A stretch of 64,000 nt of DNA from Aerococcus sanguinicola (GCF_001543145.1 NZ_CP014160.1:124001-188000); one strand, 5' to 3'. Positions 38,336 to 47,514 are shown, numbered from the stretch's first letter. Notes: generated by a model from the letters alone, not told the origin. Made by a program: numbers and translations.

Positions 38336-39466
38336 TTATGAATCAAAACTAGCTAATCGATCAAGCACTTGGTCAAGCTCAGCCTGGCTGGTATGCGGAT
38401 CAAAAGATAGGCGCAAGCTTTGACGAATGCGGTCATCTTCTTCCCCATACAAATTGACCAAGACGCGGCTAGGCTCTAAAGACCCCGCACTACAAGCAGA
38501 CCCAGCTGATAAGTAAATATCTTGGAGGTCACACTTGATCAGAGTTTGGTCACTCGGGTGTCCCGGCCAATAAATATTTAAAATATTCGCCAGTTCAGCT
38601 TGCTGAGGCCCGTTAATTTGGAAATTGAGCCCTCGCGCTTCAGCTCCATCGAGGAAATATTGGCGTAGAGAGCGCAATTTTTCCATCCGCTCAGCCATAT
38701 TATCCTTGGCCAAGTCAACCGCCTTGGTCAAGCCAGCAATGAGAGGGTAACTTTCGGTAGAGGCCCGCTTGCCATGTTCCTGACCGCCCCCGGGCAGGTA
38801 AGACTTGAAGTTCTGGTTACTGTCTCGATAGTAAAGAAAACCGATTCCCTTGGGCCCATGGATCTTATGCGCCGAAAGAGCCAAGGCGTCAATATGGAGG
38901 GCTTCCACATCAATCGGCACCTTCATATAAGTTTGTACCGTATCAGTGTGGAAAAAGATTCCTCGCTCCTGGCAAATCTTCCCGACCTCTTCAATCGGTT
39001 GGAGACTGCCCAATTCATTATTCCCATGCATAATCGATACAATAATGGTATCTTCACGCAAGGCCGCTTGGAAGTCATCCAGTGAAATATGCCCATCTTG
39101 GTCTATATCTAGATAAGTCACTTCAAAACCTTGGTCTTCCAGACGGTGCATGCATTGGTAGACGCTGGAATGCTCCACCTGGCTTGAGATAATGTGACGT
39201 CCCTGTGACTGTAAGCGCTCAGCAGTCTCTAGGAGGGCCGTCGTATTGGCTTCCGTTCCGCTTGAGGTAAAGATAATATCCTCCGCCTTGGCGTTCAAGG
39301 TCCCCGCAATCGTCCGCCGGCAGGACTCAATCTTATGGCGGACGTCTCGGCCTAATTGATAAGTGCTTGAGGGATTCCCAAAGTCATTCAAAAAGGCATC
39401 TGTCATGCAGGCCACCACATCGGGATGGACAGGGGTGGTTGCTGCATAATCTAAGTAAATAGCCAA
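38336..39466 (-). CDS. Cysteine desulfurase (NifS/IscS-like)
   Basis: A 376-residue PLP enzyme that converts cysteine to alanine and enzyme-bound persulfide. IYLDYAATTPVHP opens the fold, LSAHKIHGPKGIGFLYY (near 200) has the PLP lysine, and GSACSAGSLEPSRVL (near 325) contains the persulfide cysteine in a flexible loop. The TTG start at 39466 is chosen because AAGGAGG lies eight bases upstream; the longer open frame would overlap gshF. Likely sulfur donor for MnmA or cluster assembly. Confidence 0.9.
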   Translation of the reverse strand: MAIYLDYAATTPVHPDVVACMTDAFLNDFGNPSSTYQLGRDVRHKIESCRRTIAGTLNAKAEDIIFTSSGTEANTTALLETAERLQSQGRHIISSQVEHSSVYQCMHRLEDQGFEVTYLDIDQDGHISLDDFQAALREDTIIVSIMHGNNELGSLQPIEEVGKICQERGIFFHTDTVQTYMKVPIDVEALHIDALALSAHKIHGPKGIGFLYYRDSNQNFKSYLPGGGQEHGKRASTESYPLIAGLTKAVDLAKDNMAERMEKLRSLRQYFLDGAEARGLNFQINGPQQAELANILNIYWPGHPSDQTLIKCDLQDIYLSAGSACSAGSLEPSRVLVNLYGEEDDRIRQSLRLSFDPHTSQAELDQVLDRLASFDS

Positions 39467-39479
39467 TTCTGATTCCTCC

Positions 39480-41759
39480 TTAATCTTTAAATATTTTTTC
39501 AGGGAAAAGATAGGCAAGTAGGTCTTTGGAAATACGTCGTCCCTTGCCCTGGGCGGGATAAATATGCATCATCATCATGGGATTATAATTGGCTTCAATT
39601 AAGGCATAGTTATCTGCCTGGGCCGCTTGATGGCGGTCTCTGATCATCAGGTCAAGCCCCGTCACCTTAACGTCTAGGGCCTGGGCCATTTGACTAGCCA
39701 GTTCCAGATAAGATGGATCCATATCGTCCGTCACATCGATGGAATCGCCCCCCGTCGAAATATTAGAATTCTCTCTTAAAGGAACAATTTCATCTGCTTC
39801 AGGGACGCTATCGAAGTCATAACCGTAAGCTTCTAAGACCAAAGCCGCTGACCGGTCTAGGCTGATCTTTTCCAAGGGGGTCCGGTGGTTCTCGCCCCGC
39901 TTAGGATCTTGGTTCTTGAGATCAACTAGTTCACGGATACTGTGCTGGCCGTCTCCTTTAACAAAGGCCGGAACCCGGAGCAATACGGCTAAACACTTGC
40001 TATCGAGAACGAAGAAACGATATTCAGTCCCCTCGGCAAATTCCTCCACGAGAACCGTATCATCATAGCCAAAAGCAATATCAAAAGCTTCTCTAAGGCC
40101 TTCCTGGCTCGCCCCTTCTTTAAAGATGGAGATGCCTACCCCCATATTCGTCGATTTGGGTTTGACGACTACTTTCTTGTCCACAAAGAGCCCGGCTGCA
40201 GCCTGGGCAGCGTCTAGTGAGTTAAAAGTCTGGCTCTTAGGCACCGTAAAACCGGCCGCCTGGAGCAGGTCCTTGGTCACGACCTTATTGCCCATCAAAT
40301 AATAAGAGATCAGCGAATCTTTGCCCGTAATATTAGCATTCTTGACATATTCCGTATGGTCCCGGTAGGTCAAGGCAATTAACTGGTCTTGCCGGTCCAA
40401 AATATCAATCCACAAGCCTTGTTGGATCGCATCCGCCAATAGGATCTGAGTCGATAATTCCATATCCTCAAAGCCTCCTAAGAGATAAGGATGGGCAAGT
40501 GCCGCTTCCTTATTGGCCTTGGCATGGTCTAAATTATTCGCTAGCCAGGTGTCGACGGTTGGATTGTTTGTCACCAAGCGCCCACTCGGGGTCAGGCTAG
40601 GGTCCAGTAGGCGCTGGCGCATACTGTCAATGAGCGGATTGAGAGTGTCGGAAACGCCTAAGCTTTCCACCATCTCGGTCATGCCCTCTAAGAGGTTGAG
40701 TCCTTCTTCCTGGTAAGCAGTTGGCTGGAGCGTTTCTTCTTCTGCAACCTCTAACTTCATCTCATAGCCCTGGTAAACGTCGGGCATCTGGCAGTCCATA
40801 TCAGCCCATACTAGGTAGAGAATGAAATATTTCATGAAACGGATGTCATCCAGACCAATCCCGTAAGCTTCCTCCGCTTGGATATCAAAGAGGCGGAATT
40901 CCAGATACTTAATCCCTGTCTCCAAGAGGCCTCGAGCTTGCTTAGCCCCACGCAGGCGGACATTGGAGTAGAATTCCTTCTCAGCAATCAGGCGACCATC
41001 CTTAACATTGGCTTCTAATTCTTCCACATAGTCTGGAAGGTTATCGTAGGTGTAGGTCACATCTTTCTTATTAACATAGCCCAAATGGGAATTGCGGATG
41101 CTCCGGATAGGATGGGGGAAAATATCTTCTGCCCGATTATAGAAGGAGTCATGGGCGCTCGGTGTCGCGCCAAATAAATAGACAATCAGCCACTCATAGC
41201 GCAAGAAATTACGGGCTAAGCGCAAATAAAAGGCCGTTGTGAATTCTTTGATAGAGGCATAGCCTTGGTCATCGGCCTGGTAGAAGATTTCTAACAGGTC
41301 TTGGTCAAAACCAAAGTTAAAATGAATGCCAGAAATCATCTGCACCTTCTTGCCATAAGCCTTGACTAGGTACTCCCGATAAGCCACATCTTCAACTTTG
41401 TCGAGGTCAGCCACATGGATGGCATCATCTTCTGGTAAAACGGGAGGCATGCTGGAAGGCCAGAGCAATTCATCCTCTGCCAATGATCTTAGAGCTACTT
41501 GGTGGATGGCCTCAAGCCAATGGTAAACCCCCTCTTCTGAGTAAACAGGAGGAGTCACCAACTCCAATTGGGACTCCGCAAAGTCTCTTTGGATATACTT
41601 GTTATCTGAACTGCCATCAACAGCAGATGGATGGGGGCTTCGTGCTAAGTCTCCATTTGTTTTGATACGGTGGCCTTCGCGCTCAATACCGAGCGACACA
41701 TGCTGGAAGGCGGTTTTCAGTTCGGGGTGTGCATTAAGGAAAGCTTGAAAATGACGCAT
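39480..41759 (-). CDS. gshF: Bifunctional glutamate-cysteine ligase/glutathione synthetase
   Basis: A 759-residue fusion (GshAB/GshF) that makes glutathione from glutamate, cysteine and glycine in one protein, as in streptococci, Enterococcus and Listeria. Residues 1 to about 480 are the gamma-glutamylcysteine ligase part (SLGIEREGHRI; SGIHFNFGF near 143). The ATP-grasp synthetase part begins near 490 (VVVKPKSTNMGVGISIF; LIEANYNPMM near 728). It leads the operon with the cysteine desulfurase, tying glutathione synthesis to cysteine metabolism. Confidence 0.95.
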   Translation of the reverse strand: MRHFQAFLNAHPELKTAFQHVSLGIEREGHRIKTNGDLARSPHPSAVDGSSDNKYIQRDFAESQLELVTPPVYSEEGVYHWLEAIHQVALRSLAEDELLWPSSMPPVLPEDDAIHVADLDKVEDVAYREYLVKAYGKKVQMISGIHFNFGFDQDLLEIFYQADDQGYASIKEFTTAFYLRLARNFLRYEWLIVYLFGATPSAHDSFYNRAEDIFPHPIRSIRNSHLGYVNKKDVTYTYDNLPDYVEELEANVKDGRLIAEKEFYSNVRLRGAKQARGLLETGIKYLEFRLFDIQAEEAYGIGLDDIRFMKYFILYLVWADMDCQMPDVYQGYEMKLEVAEEETLQPTAYQEEGLNLLEGMTEMVESLGVSDTLNPLIDSMRQRLLDPSLTPSGRLVTNNPTVDTWLANNLDHAKANKEAALAHPYLLGGFEDMELSTQILLADAIQQGLWIDILDRQDQLIALTYRDHTEYVKNANITGKDSLISYYLMGNKVVTKDLLQAAGFTVPKSQTFNSLDAAQAAAGLFVDKKVVVKPKSTNMGVGISIFKEGASQEGLREAFDIAFGYDDTVLVEEFAEGTEYRFFVLDSKCLAVLLRVPAFVKGDGQHSIRELVDLKNQDPKRGENHRTPLEKISLDRSAALVLEAYGYDFDSVPEADEIVPLRENSNISTGGDSIDVTDDMDPSYLELASQMAQALDVKVTGLDLMIRDRHQAAQADNYALIEANYNPMMMMHIYPAQGKGRRISKDLLAYLFPEKIFKD

Positions 41760-41934
41760 ACACAGCTCCTTCTCTCTTTTTATAAATTTAGATAGACTAT
41801 ATGACTATTTTAGCACGGGGATCCGGTATTCGCACAGATTTAAACTTAATTTAATTATTTTTAGTAAGTAAATTCCTTTCAGTCTTGATTTATAGTATAT
41901 TAGAATAAGAAGATAAACTAAAGGAGGTAATCAT

Positions 41935-43218
41935 ATGGCCCAAGCAAAAGCCCCGCTCGCTTATCGGATGCGGCCTCAAAAAATCGAGGATATGCTCGGC
42001 CAAGCCCACTTAATTGGCCCCAAACAAATTATTCGGCGGATGGTGGAAGCCAACCGTCTCAGTTCTATGATTCTCTATGGCCCACCTGGAACGGGTAAGA
42101 CCAGCCTGGCCCAGGCCATTGCTGGGTCACTCGATATCCAACTGCGCCAGCTCAATGCAGCAACGGACACTAAGAAAGACCTCCAACAAGTCGCTGCCGA
42201 AGCTAAAATGAGCGGGCAAATCATCCTGCTCTTAGACGAAATCCACCGTTTGGACAAGGCCAAGCAAGACTTCTTGCTCCCCCACTTGGAAAACGGACGC
42301 ATTATCCTAATCGGTGCGACGACCGAAAACCCCTATATCAGCATTAACCCAGCCATCCGTAGCCGGACGCAAATCTTCCAGCTCGAACCCCTCAGCCAGG
42401 CTGATATCAAGCAAGGCCTAGAGAAAGCTCTGGCCGATGAGGAAAGAGGGCTCGGCAAGTTAGCCATTCAAATCGATGACGCCGCCCTAGACCACCTGGC
42501 CCAAGCCTCAAACGGGGACATCCGCTCTGCCCTTAATGCCCTGGACTTGGCGGCTCTCTCAACCCCTGAAGACGACCAGGGCCAGATCATCATTGACCTC
42601 GCAACGGCCGAGAATTGTATCCAGAAGAAGTCCTTCAGCCACGATGCGGATGGCGACCAGCACTATGATGTCATCTCCGCCTTCCAGAAGAGTATTCGCG
42701 GGTCGGACGTTGATGCTGCCCTCCTCTATGCGGCTCGTTTGATGGAAGGGGGCGACTTAAAAGTCCTCTGCCGTCGCCTCTTAATTACGGCTTACGAAGA
42801 TATCGGTCTAGCCAATCCAGAAGCCTGCCAGAGAACCCAGGCAGCGGTCGATGCCGCCCTTCAAGTTGGCTACCCGGAAGCCCGAATTCCCCTAGCTAAT
42901 GCCATCATTGACCTGGCTCTATCCCCCAAGTCCAATTCAGCCATCAAGGCTATCGATGCTGCCTTAGCTGATGTTCGCCAAGGCAAAGCTGGCCTTGTCC
43001 CCAAACACCTGCGCGACGGCCACTATGCAGGCTCTAAAGCCCTCGGCCATGGCCAAGGCTACCGCTACCCCCACGACTACCCAAACCACTGGGTCGCCCA
43101 AGACTACCTGCCTGATACCCTCAAAGGTAAACATTACTACCAGGCTGGTCAAACCGGTAAGTACGAACAAGCCCTCGGACAGATGCAAGCCTACCGAGAA
43201 AAATTAAAAAAAGGATAA
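41935..43218 (+). CDS. rarA: Replication-associated recombination protein RarA (MgsA)
   Basis: A 427-residue AAA+ ATPase acting at stalled replication forks. Walker A YGPPGTGKTSLA lies near 45, Walker B LLLDEIHRLDK near 100 and sensor-1 IGATTENPYISIN near 120. The C-terminal tetramerisation domain contains PKHLRDGHYAGSKALGHG. AAGGAGG precedes the ATG. A 6S-like RNA gene follows, an arrangement that recalls the bsrA/yrvN (rarA) neighbourhood of Bacillus. Confidence 0.94.
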   Translation: MAQAKAPLAYRMRPQKIEDMLGQAHLIGPKQIIRRMVEANRLSSMILYGPPGTGKTSLAQAIAGSLDIQLRQLNAATDTKKDLQQVAAEAKMSGQIILLLDEIHRLDKAKQDFLLPHLENGRIILIGATTENPYISINPAIRSRTQIFQLEPLSQADIKQGLEKALADEERGLGKLAIQIDDAALDHLAQASNGDIRSALNALDLAALSTPEDDQGQIIIDLATAENCIQKKSFSHDADGDQHYDVISAFQKSIRGSDVDAALLYAARLMEGGDLKVLCRRLLITAYEDIGLANPEACQRTQAAVDAALQVGYPEARIPLANAIIDLALSPKSNSAIKAIDAALADVRQGKAGLVPKHLRDGHYAGSKALGHGQGYRYPHDYPNHWVAQDYLPDTLKGKHYYQAGQTGKYEQALGQMQAYREKLKKG

Positions 43219-43279
43219 GTTAAAACTTTCAGGCGTAATCGCTTGCATTTTTTAGTATCTAATGATAAATTATAAGAGA

Positions 43280-43475
43280 AGAGTTCTGAAGTGTACGTGT
43301 TATTCCTTTAATGTGTTGACCGAACAAATTTTACTATCTAGGGATTCGTGAACTCCAGTGGAGGACACGCCCCATCACGGGGAAGTCTGAAGCTGGATAG
43401 CGAAACCCACCTGCACTTAAGAGAGCGGGTTCAATACAGATAGAGCACACGGCACCTGTCGGAGCTCTTTTTTTG
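43280..43475 (+). ncRNA. ssrS: 6S RNA-like gene
   Basis: About 195 bases downstream of rarA with no open frame. The ends pair: AAGAGTTCT at the 5' side with GGAGCTCTT at the 3' side, extended inward by GTGT..GTGT with ACAC..GCAC pairings. This gives a long rod interrupted by a central unpaired region, as in 6S RNA, which binds sigma-A RNA polymerase. A run of seven T ends the gene. A promoter-like TTGCAT lies about 35 bases upstream. Position beside rarA supports the call; I judged the fold by eye. Confidence 0.7.
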
Positions 43476-43563
43476 TATTTTTTACCTAGCTGTTTTATAA
43501 AGCTATCGACATTTTGTTTCGATAATTCGAAATTGAATCAGACACCTTTATATACCAACTAGT

Positions 43564-43689
43564 TTTGCTTAAAAGTAAAGCAAATGTTTACCCAATCAAT
43601 TGAGTAAACTACCATTTATGAAAAGACTTGTGAAATCTTAAGCTCACAACAATGAAATCGATTTAATTTTTTCAAAAAGATGTTATAAT
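43564..43689 (+). promoter_or_regulatory. Regulatory region of uspA with three inverted repeats
   Basis: TTTGCTT/AAGCAAA at 43564-43584, a 24-base imperfect palindrome GTTTAC...GTAAAC at 43586-43609 (20 of 24 positions symmetric), and TTGTGA-N10-TCACAA at 43628-43649. They precede a TATAAT at 43684-43689. The last repeat resembles Rex or Crp/Fnr sites in its half-sites but has the wrong spacer (10 rather than 6). The regulators are unknown. Confidence 0.45.
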
Positions 43690-43715
43690 AGAGGTAAAGA
43701 AGGAGTGTGATCACT

Positions 43716-44183
43716 ATGTATCAAGAGTATTCACGTATTTTAGCCCCTATTGATGGTTCTAAAGAAGCTGAACTAGCTTTCAAAAAGGCGGTCCATGTGG
43801 CAAAGCGCAATAACGGTGCCCTAGTCATCGCTCATATTATTGATACACGTGCTGTCCAAACCCCAACCGGCTATGAAGGCGCCTATACCAATGAATTAGT
43901 GGAACAAGCTTCTAGCGTTCTCAATGATTACAAGACTTACGCTGAAAAAGAAGGCGTCCAGGAAGTTGAAACCATTATTGACTATGGTTCACCAAAAGTT
44001 CAAATTGCTAAAGACCTAGCCTTGGAAAAGGAAATTGATCTGATTATGATCGGGGCCACTGGGCTGAATGCAGTTGAACGCCTCTTCATCGGTTCTGTTT
44101 CAGAATACGTTATCCGCAATGCCCCTTGCGACGTCCTAATCGTCCGGACCGACCTGGAAAACAATGAATACCATCGCAAATAG
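43716..44183 (+). CDS. uspA: Universal stress protein (UspA family)
   Basis: A 155-residue single-domain USP. YSRILAPIDGSKEAELAFKKA at the start (in part) gives the first strand and the Asp of the ATP site, and the C-terminal GATGLNAVERLFIGSVSEYV (near 120) is the G2xG9xGS/T ATP-binding motif. Such proteins are made under stress or growth arrest and some regulate metabolism. ATG 43716 is preferred: the GTG at 43707 lies too close to AAGGAG. The upstream region carries several palindromes. Confidence 0.9.
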   Translation: MYQEYSRILAPIDGSKEAELAFKKAVHVAKRNNGALVIAHIIDTRAVQTPTGYEGAYTNELVEQASSVLNDYKTYAEKEGVQEVETIIDYGSPKVQIAKDLALEKEIDLIMIGATGLNAVERLFIGSVSEYVIRNAPCDVLIVRTDLENNEYHRK

Positions 44184-44192
44184 TATAAGATT

Positions 44193-44224
44193 AAAAGAGA
44201 CAGGCCAAGCGCTTGTCTCTTTTA
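44193..44224 (+). terminator. Terminator of uspA
   Basis: AAAAGAGACA pairs with TGTCTCTTTT around GGCCAAGCGCT; it is followed by the 44.4 kb H2 repeat. Confidence 0.85.
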
Positions 44225-44377
44225 ATGGAATCAGTCTTTTTATATCATCTAATTCGAAACATGATTTGATCGAATCGCAAATAAGTGTATGTATTAAAAA
44301 GTCCATTTACTAAATCTCTTGCTTTTAAAAATAGATATCTAGTAATTAACTAAGGTATTATTTCTATATCAAATGCT

Positions 44378-44742
44378 TTTGAGCAAGAGTGAAGCTTTGA
44401 ATTTGATCGTTAGCCATGAACGAGCAAGCGATGTGAATTAGGGACAGTTGGCGCAAGCTTTACTAGCCAAAACCTGCTCCAAAAGTCAGCTCTGACTCCA
44501 CTTCACAAAGGCTGGCAGAGCCTCTAACAAGGCTCTGCCAGCCTTTGCTCCAGTGATTCAGAGCTCCCGACTTTTGTCACACTCTAACTTTGAAGCTCGC
44601 TAGGCGAGAGACCTTGGCCCGAACCGGTGCTATGCTTTAGCCGTTGGAGCTTTAGCGACTTACGGATAAAGTACAAGACGGCTTTAGCCGTGTTGATCCG
44701 CTAAACATTTAACGATCAAATTCAAAAGCGGAACGGATGCTC
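44378..44742 (+). repeat. H2 composite repeat, copy C (H1 absent at usual site, H1-like hairpin elsewhere)
   Basis: The backbone matches the copies at 209-507 and 61191-61486. The arms TTTGAATTTGATCGTTAG (44396-44413) and AACGATCAAATTCAAA (44711-44726) differ from the GGCCCTTA/TAAGGGCC arms of the others, yet remain complementary. At 44429/44430 the sequence runs straight from GAGCAAGC into GATGTGAATTA, where the other copies hold an H1 unit. A different hairpin is inserted at 44469-44588, and an extra segment with GACGGCTTTAGCCGT lies near the 3' end. Confidence 0.8.
44469..44588 (-). repeat. H1-like hairpin inserted within H2 copy C
   Basis: Read on the minus strand it has the H1 plan: GTGTGACAAAAGTCG, AGCTCTGA, CACTGGAGCAAAGG, a terminal GGCAGAGCC/GGCTCTGCC stem, CCTTTGTGAAGTGG, TCAGAGCT, GACTTTTGGAGC. 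It lacks the usual CGAACCCGACTA end. It splits the TTACTAGCC/CTTTGAAGCTC sequence that is continuous in copies A and D. Confidence 0.7.
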
Positions 44743-44796
44743 GCCTGCAGAATTTGGGAAAGGGCCTTCAATAAGGCAAAATCTTATTTTTCAAAG

Positions 44797-44843
44797 TAAA
44801 AAAGCGTGCCTCTGACTCAGCTGAGCCAGAAAGCACGCTTTTC
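44797..44843 (-). terminator. Terminator of ackA
   Basis: AAAAGCGTGC and GCACGCTTTT pair around a TCTGACTCAGCTGAGCCAGA inner hairpin; T-rich on both sides. Confidence 0.85.
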
Positions 44844-44861
44844 TTTTAATAATGATTGACT

Positions 44862-46049
44862 CTAGATATTACCTAGACGTACGGTATCGCGGACAATCAT
44901 CAATTCTTCATCAGTTGGAATTGTCCAGATAGCTACTTTGGAATCATCAGCTGAAATCTTAGCTTCATCGCGAGTATCATTGCGTTCGCTATCTAATTTA
45001 ATACCAGCCCATTCCATGTCTTTACAAATTTCTTCACGGAAGGAAGCGGAGTTTTCGCCGACACCAGCAGTGAAGACAATAACATCAGCTCCACCCAGAA
45101 CGGTTAAGTAGGAACCAACATATTTACGAACACGGTCATAGTAGATATCTAAAGCCACTTGGGCACGTTCATTGCCTTCAGCCGCAGCTGCTTCAACGTC
45201 ACGCATATCAGAAGAGACGCCTGAGATACCCAATAAGCCAGACTTCTTATTCAAGATAGTAATCATTTCATCCATGCTGAGGCCTTCTTTTTCCATGATG
45301 TATTGGAGTAAGGAAGGATCAACGTCGCCGGAACGGGTCCCCATAGTAATCCCAGCTAGAGGGGTGAAGCCCATTGAAGTATCTACAGACTTGCCGCCGT
45401 CAACCGCTGTAATCGAACCACCATTCCCGATATGGCAGGTAATGATCTTGAGGTCCTTAATGTCTTTACCTTCTAATTCAGCAGCACGTTCTGCCACATA
45501 CTTATGAGAGGTACCGTGTGCGCCATAGCGACGGGCTTGGTGTTTTTCATAGTATTCAAAAGGCACAGAATAGAGATAAGCCTTTTCTGGCATAGTGGTG
45601 TGGAAGGAGGTATCAAAGACACCCACAGTTGGTTTGCCAGGTAGAACTTTTTGGAAAGCACGGATAACCTTAGCTTCTGCTGGGTTATGTAGAGGGGCAA
45701 AGTCAGCCAATTCTTCTACTTTTTGAATGTCTTCTTCATCAAGTAAGGCAGAGTCTTTAAAGTGTTCGCCCCCTGCCACAATCCGGTGGCCAGAGCCAGC
45801 GATTTCATCAAAGCTTTCAATCACTTTAAGCTCTTCTAATTTTTTGAGTAAGTGGTTGATCGCAACTTCATGATCTTCAATATCTAGGGTTTCTTCATGC
45901 TTTTCCCCTTGGAATTTAACGGATACGATCGAATCTTTTAAGCCGATCCGTTCGATAATACCAGATGAAATCGCTTCTTCAGAAGGAACTTCATAGATTG
46001 AGAATTTTAAACTAGATGAGCCTGCATTAATTGCAAAAACTTTTGACAT
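44862..46049 (-). CDS. ackA: Acetate kinase
   Basis: A 395-residue enzyme that interconverts acetyl phosphate + ADP and acetate + ATP, the ATP-yielding end of acetate fermentation. VFAINAGSSSLKFSIYE (4-20) is the first signature; SYKYV-like SHKYVAERA and CHIGNGGSITAV (near 200) the second. ATG 46049 follows AGAGGAG; a GTG six codons earlier overlaps that site. Acetate made by citrate lyase can be a product rather than a substrate here. It lies downstream of ytxK, as in Bacillus. Confidence 0.96.
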   Translation of the reverse strand: MSKVFAINAGSSSLKFSIYEVPSEEAISSGIIERIGLKDSIVSVKFQGEKHEETLDIEDHEVAINHLLKKLEELKVIESFDEIAGSGHRIVAGGEHFKDSALLDEEDIQKVEELADFAPLHNPAEAKVIRAFQKVLPGKPTVGVFDTSFHTTMPEKAYLYSVPFEYYEKHQARRYGAHGTSHKYVAERAAELEGKDIKDLKIITCHIGNGGSITAVDGGKSVDTSMGFTPLAGITMGTRSGDVDPSLLQYIMEKEGLSMDEMITILNKKSGLLGISGVSSDMRDVEAAAAEGNERAQVALDIYYDRVRKYVGSYLTVLGGADVIVFTAGVGENSASFREEICKDMEWAGIKLDSERNDTRDEAKISADDSKVAIWTIPTDEELMIVRDTVRLGNI

Positions 46050-46107
46050 ACTTTTTCTCCTCTTCACATAAGTTTTTATTATGGTACAACTAGGTACGAT
46101 ACTTTTA

Positions 46108-47133
46108 TTATAACACGTCTTGGGTCCACTTGCTAAAACTGTCTATGAATTTCTCCATATTTTCTTGATCTTTTAGGTCAGGTATATCACCAATGAGCAC
46201 GTTTTCAGCTTGTTTGGCCGCAGCGCCCTGCTTTTGCACCATAAGAACCGACTTGCGCGCCTTGGCTTGGCGGAAGAGTTCCGCTGGCAAGTTTAGAAAG
46301 GCTTGGAAGTAACCGGTCTGGGTGATGGCTTGGACCAATTGAGCAGAATAGTCTTCCTGGAGAATCTGGGTAGGCACTAAGAAGATCCCCCAGGCCCCTT
46401 CTTGCATATACTTCAGACTCTGTTCGATCATCAGATAATGGGCATAAGCGTGGGGCGTCCCCTGGTCCATAGTATTAGCTTTGAAGGCCTTGGCCTGTTC
46501 ATCGAGAGGGTAATAGCCCACTGGCAAGTCAGCCACTACCAAGTCTACTGGCTCCAAGAGTAAATTCTGGAGGACATCACCGTAATAGAGCTTGGCTTGC
46601 CGGTCCAAGAATTTAAAGGACTGGTCAGCAATCGCTAAGAGTAAGTCGTCATTGTCATAGCCTACTGAAGCCACTTGGTAGCCCCCTTCTTCAAGGCCTC
46701 TCTGGACCATCAAGAGCAGGTTGCCTGTCCCTACTGTTGGGTCAAAGACTTTGAGCGGCGTCTCTTTAGACTGCCCCCTCGTTTGGAGCAAACGGCTCGC
46801 GAAATAGGTCAAAAGCATGGCAATGCCAGCTGGGGTCATCTGGTGGTTGGCTTGGAGCTGGTCCTGGCGCTCAGCTTCTAGGAAGATCAATTGGAGAACT
46901 TGCAGGCGTTCGCGCTCAGAGAACTTATCCCAATCGACTTGGTCATAAAGGGTTTGGATCCTTTGAGCAGTCTCAGGATCAGGCTGGCCATCGATCACTT
47001 GGAGGACCCCGTTAGCAATATTTTGCAGATTTTCATGCCAGGCCTCCGTGTAAGAGAAGTCGAGGGCTTCCATCATGATTTGGTTGGCTTGGTTCAGTTT
47101 GTCATAGGCTGCTTGGATGTGTTCAGTCGACAC
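46108..47133 (-). CDS. ytxK: Class I SAM-dependent methyltransferase, YtxK-like
   Basis: A 341-residue protein related to N6-adenine DNA methylases. VFDPTVGTGNLLLMVQRG (near 120) is the SAM motif, and VADLPVGYYPLDEQ sits where DNA methylases have (N/D)PPY, so the target may differ. No restriction partner is present; the family is a conserved neighbour of ackA and was proposed as a competence-linked methylase in lactic acid bacteria. GTG 47133 is chosen because AAGGAGG lies six bases upstream. The longer open frame runs into the rpmA terminator. Confidence 0.85.
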   Translation of the reverse strand: MSTEHIQAAYDKLNQANQIMMEALDFSYTEAWHENLQNIANGVLQVIDGQPDPETAQRIQTLYDQVDWDKFSERERLQVLQLIFLEAERQDQLQANHQMTPAGIAMLLTYFASRLLQTRGQSKETPLKVFDPTVGTGNLLLMVQRGLEEGGYQVASVGYDNDDLLLAIADQSFKFLDRQAKLYYGDVLQNLLLEPVDLVVADLPVGYYPLDEQAKAFKANTMDQGTPHAYAHYLMIEQSLKYMQEGAWGIFLVPTQILQEDYSAQLVQAITQTGYFQAFLNLPAELFRQAKARKSVLMVQKQGAAAKQAENVLIGDIPDLKDQENMEKFIDSFSKWTQDVL

Positions 47134-47154
47134 GTTAAACCTCCTTAATGAAAA

Positions 47155-47193
47155 AGGTCGATTCCCCTTCATTCAAAGTAGAATCGACCTGAT
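47155..47193 (-). terminator. Terminator after rpmA
   Basis: Minus strand: GGTCGATTC and GAATCGACC pair around a 14-base loop, followed by TTTTTC. Confidence 0.85.
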
Positions 47194-47207
47194 TTTCTTT
47201 CTCGTAA

Positions 47208-47492
47208 TTAAGCTTCTACTGGATACACAGAAACTTGTTTTTTGTTCTTGCCCTTGCGTTCGAAACGAACAACGCCGTCTACAAGTGCGAATAAAGTATC
47301 ATCGCCACCGCGACCTACATTGATCCCTGGATGTACTTTAGTCCCGCGTTGACGGTAAAGGATTGAACCGCCAGTTACTTCTTGACCATCAGCACGTTTA
47401 GCACCTAAACGTTTAGCTTCTGAATCACGACCGTTGGCAGTTGAGCCGCCACCTTTTTTGTGGGCGAAGAATTGTAAATTCATTTTTAACAT
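47208..47492 (-). CDS. rpmA: Ribosomal protein L27, with Prp-cleaved N-terminal extension
   Basis: A 94-residue L27. The mature N terminus reaches towards the peptidyl transferase centre. The leading MLKMNLQFF before AHKKGGGS matches the extension of Firmicutes L27 that the protease Prp removes between Phe and Ala. ATG 47492 follows AAAGGAGG; the open frame extends 15 codons upstream into prp. Order rplU-prp-rpmA is the standard one. Confidence 0.95.
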   Translation of the reverse strand: MLKMNLQFFAHKKGGGSTANGRDSEAKRLGAKRADGQEVTGGSILYRQRGTKVHPGINVGRGGDDTLFALVDGVVRFERKGKNKKQVSVYPVEA

Positions 47493-47514
47493 GTGAGCTT
47501 CCTCCTTTATTAAC

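Noticed and set aside
43628-43649. TTGTGA...TCACAA as a Rex or Crp operator
   Set aside because: The spacer is 10 bases instead of 6; kept only as an unassigned inverted repeat.
46108-47133. YtxK as part of a restriction-modification system
   Set aside because: No restriction or specificity gene is near, and the conserved ackA neighbourhood fits the housekeeping YtxK family.
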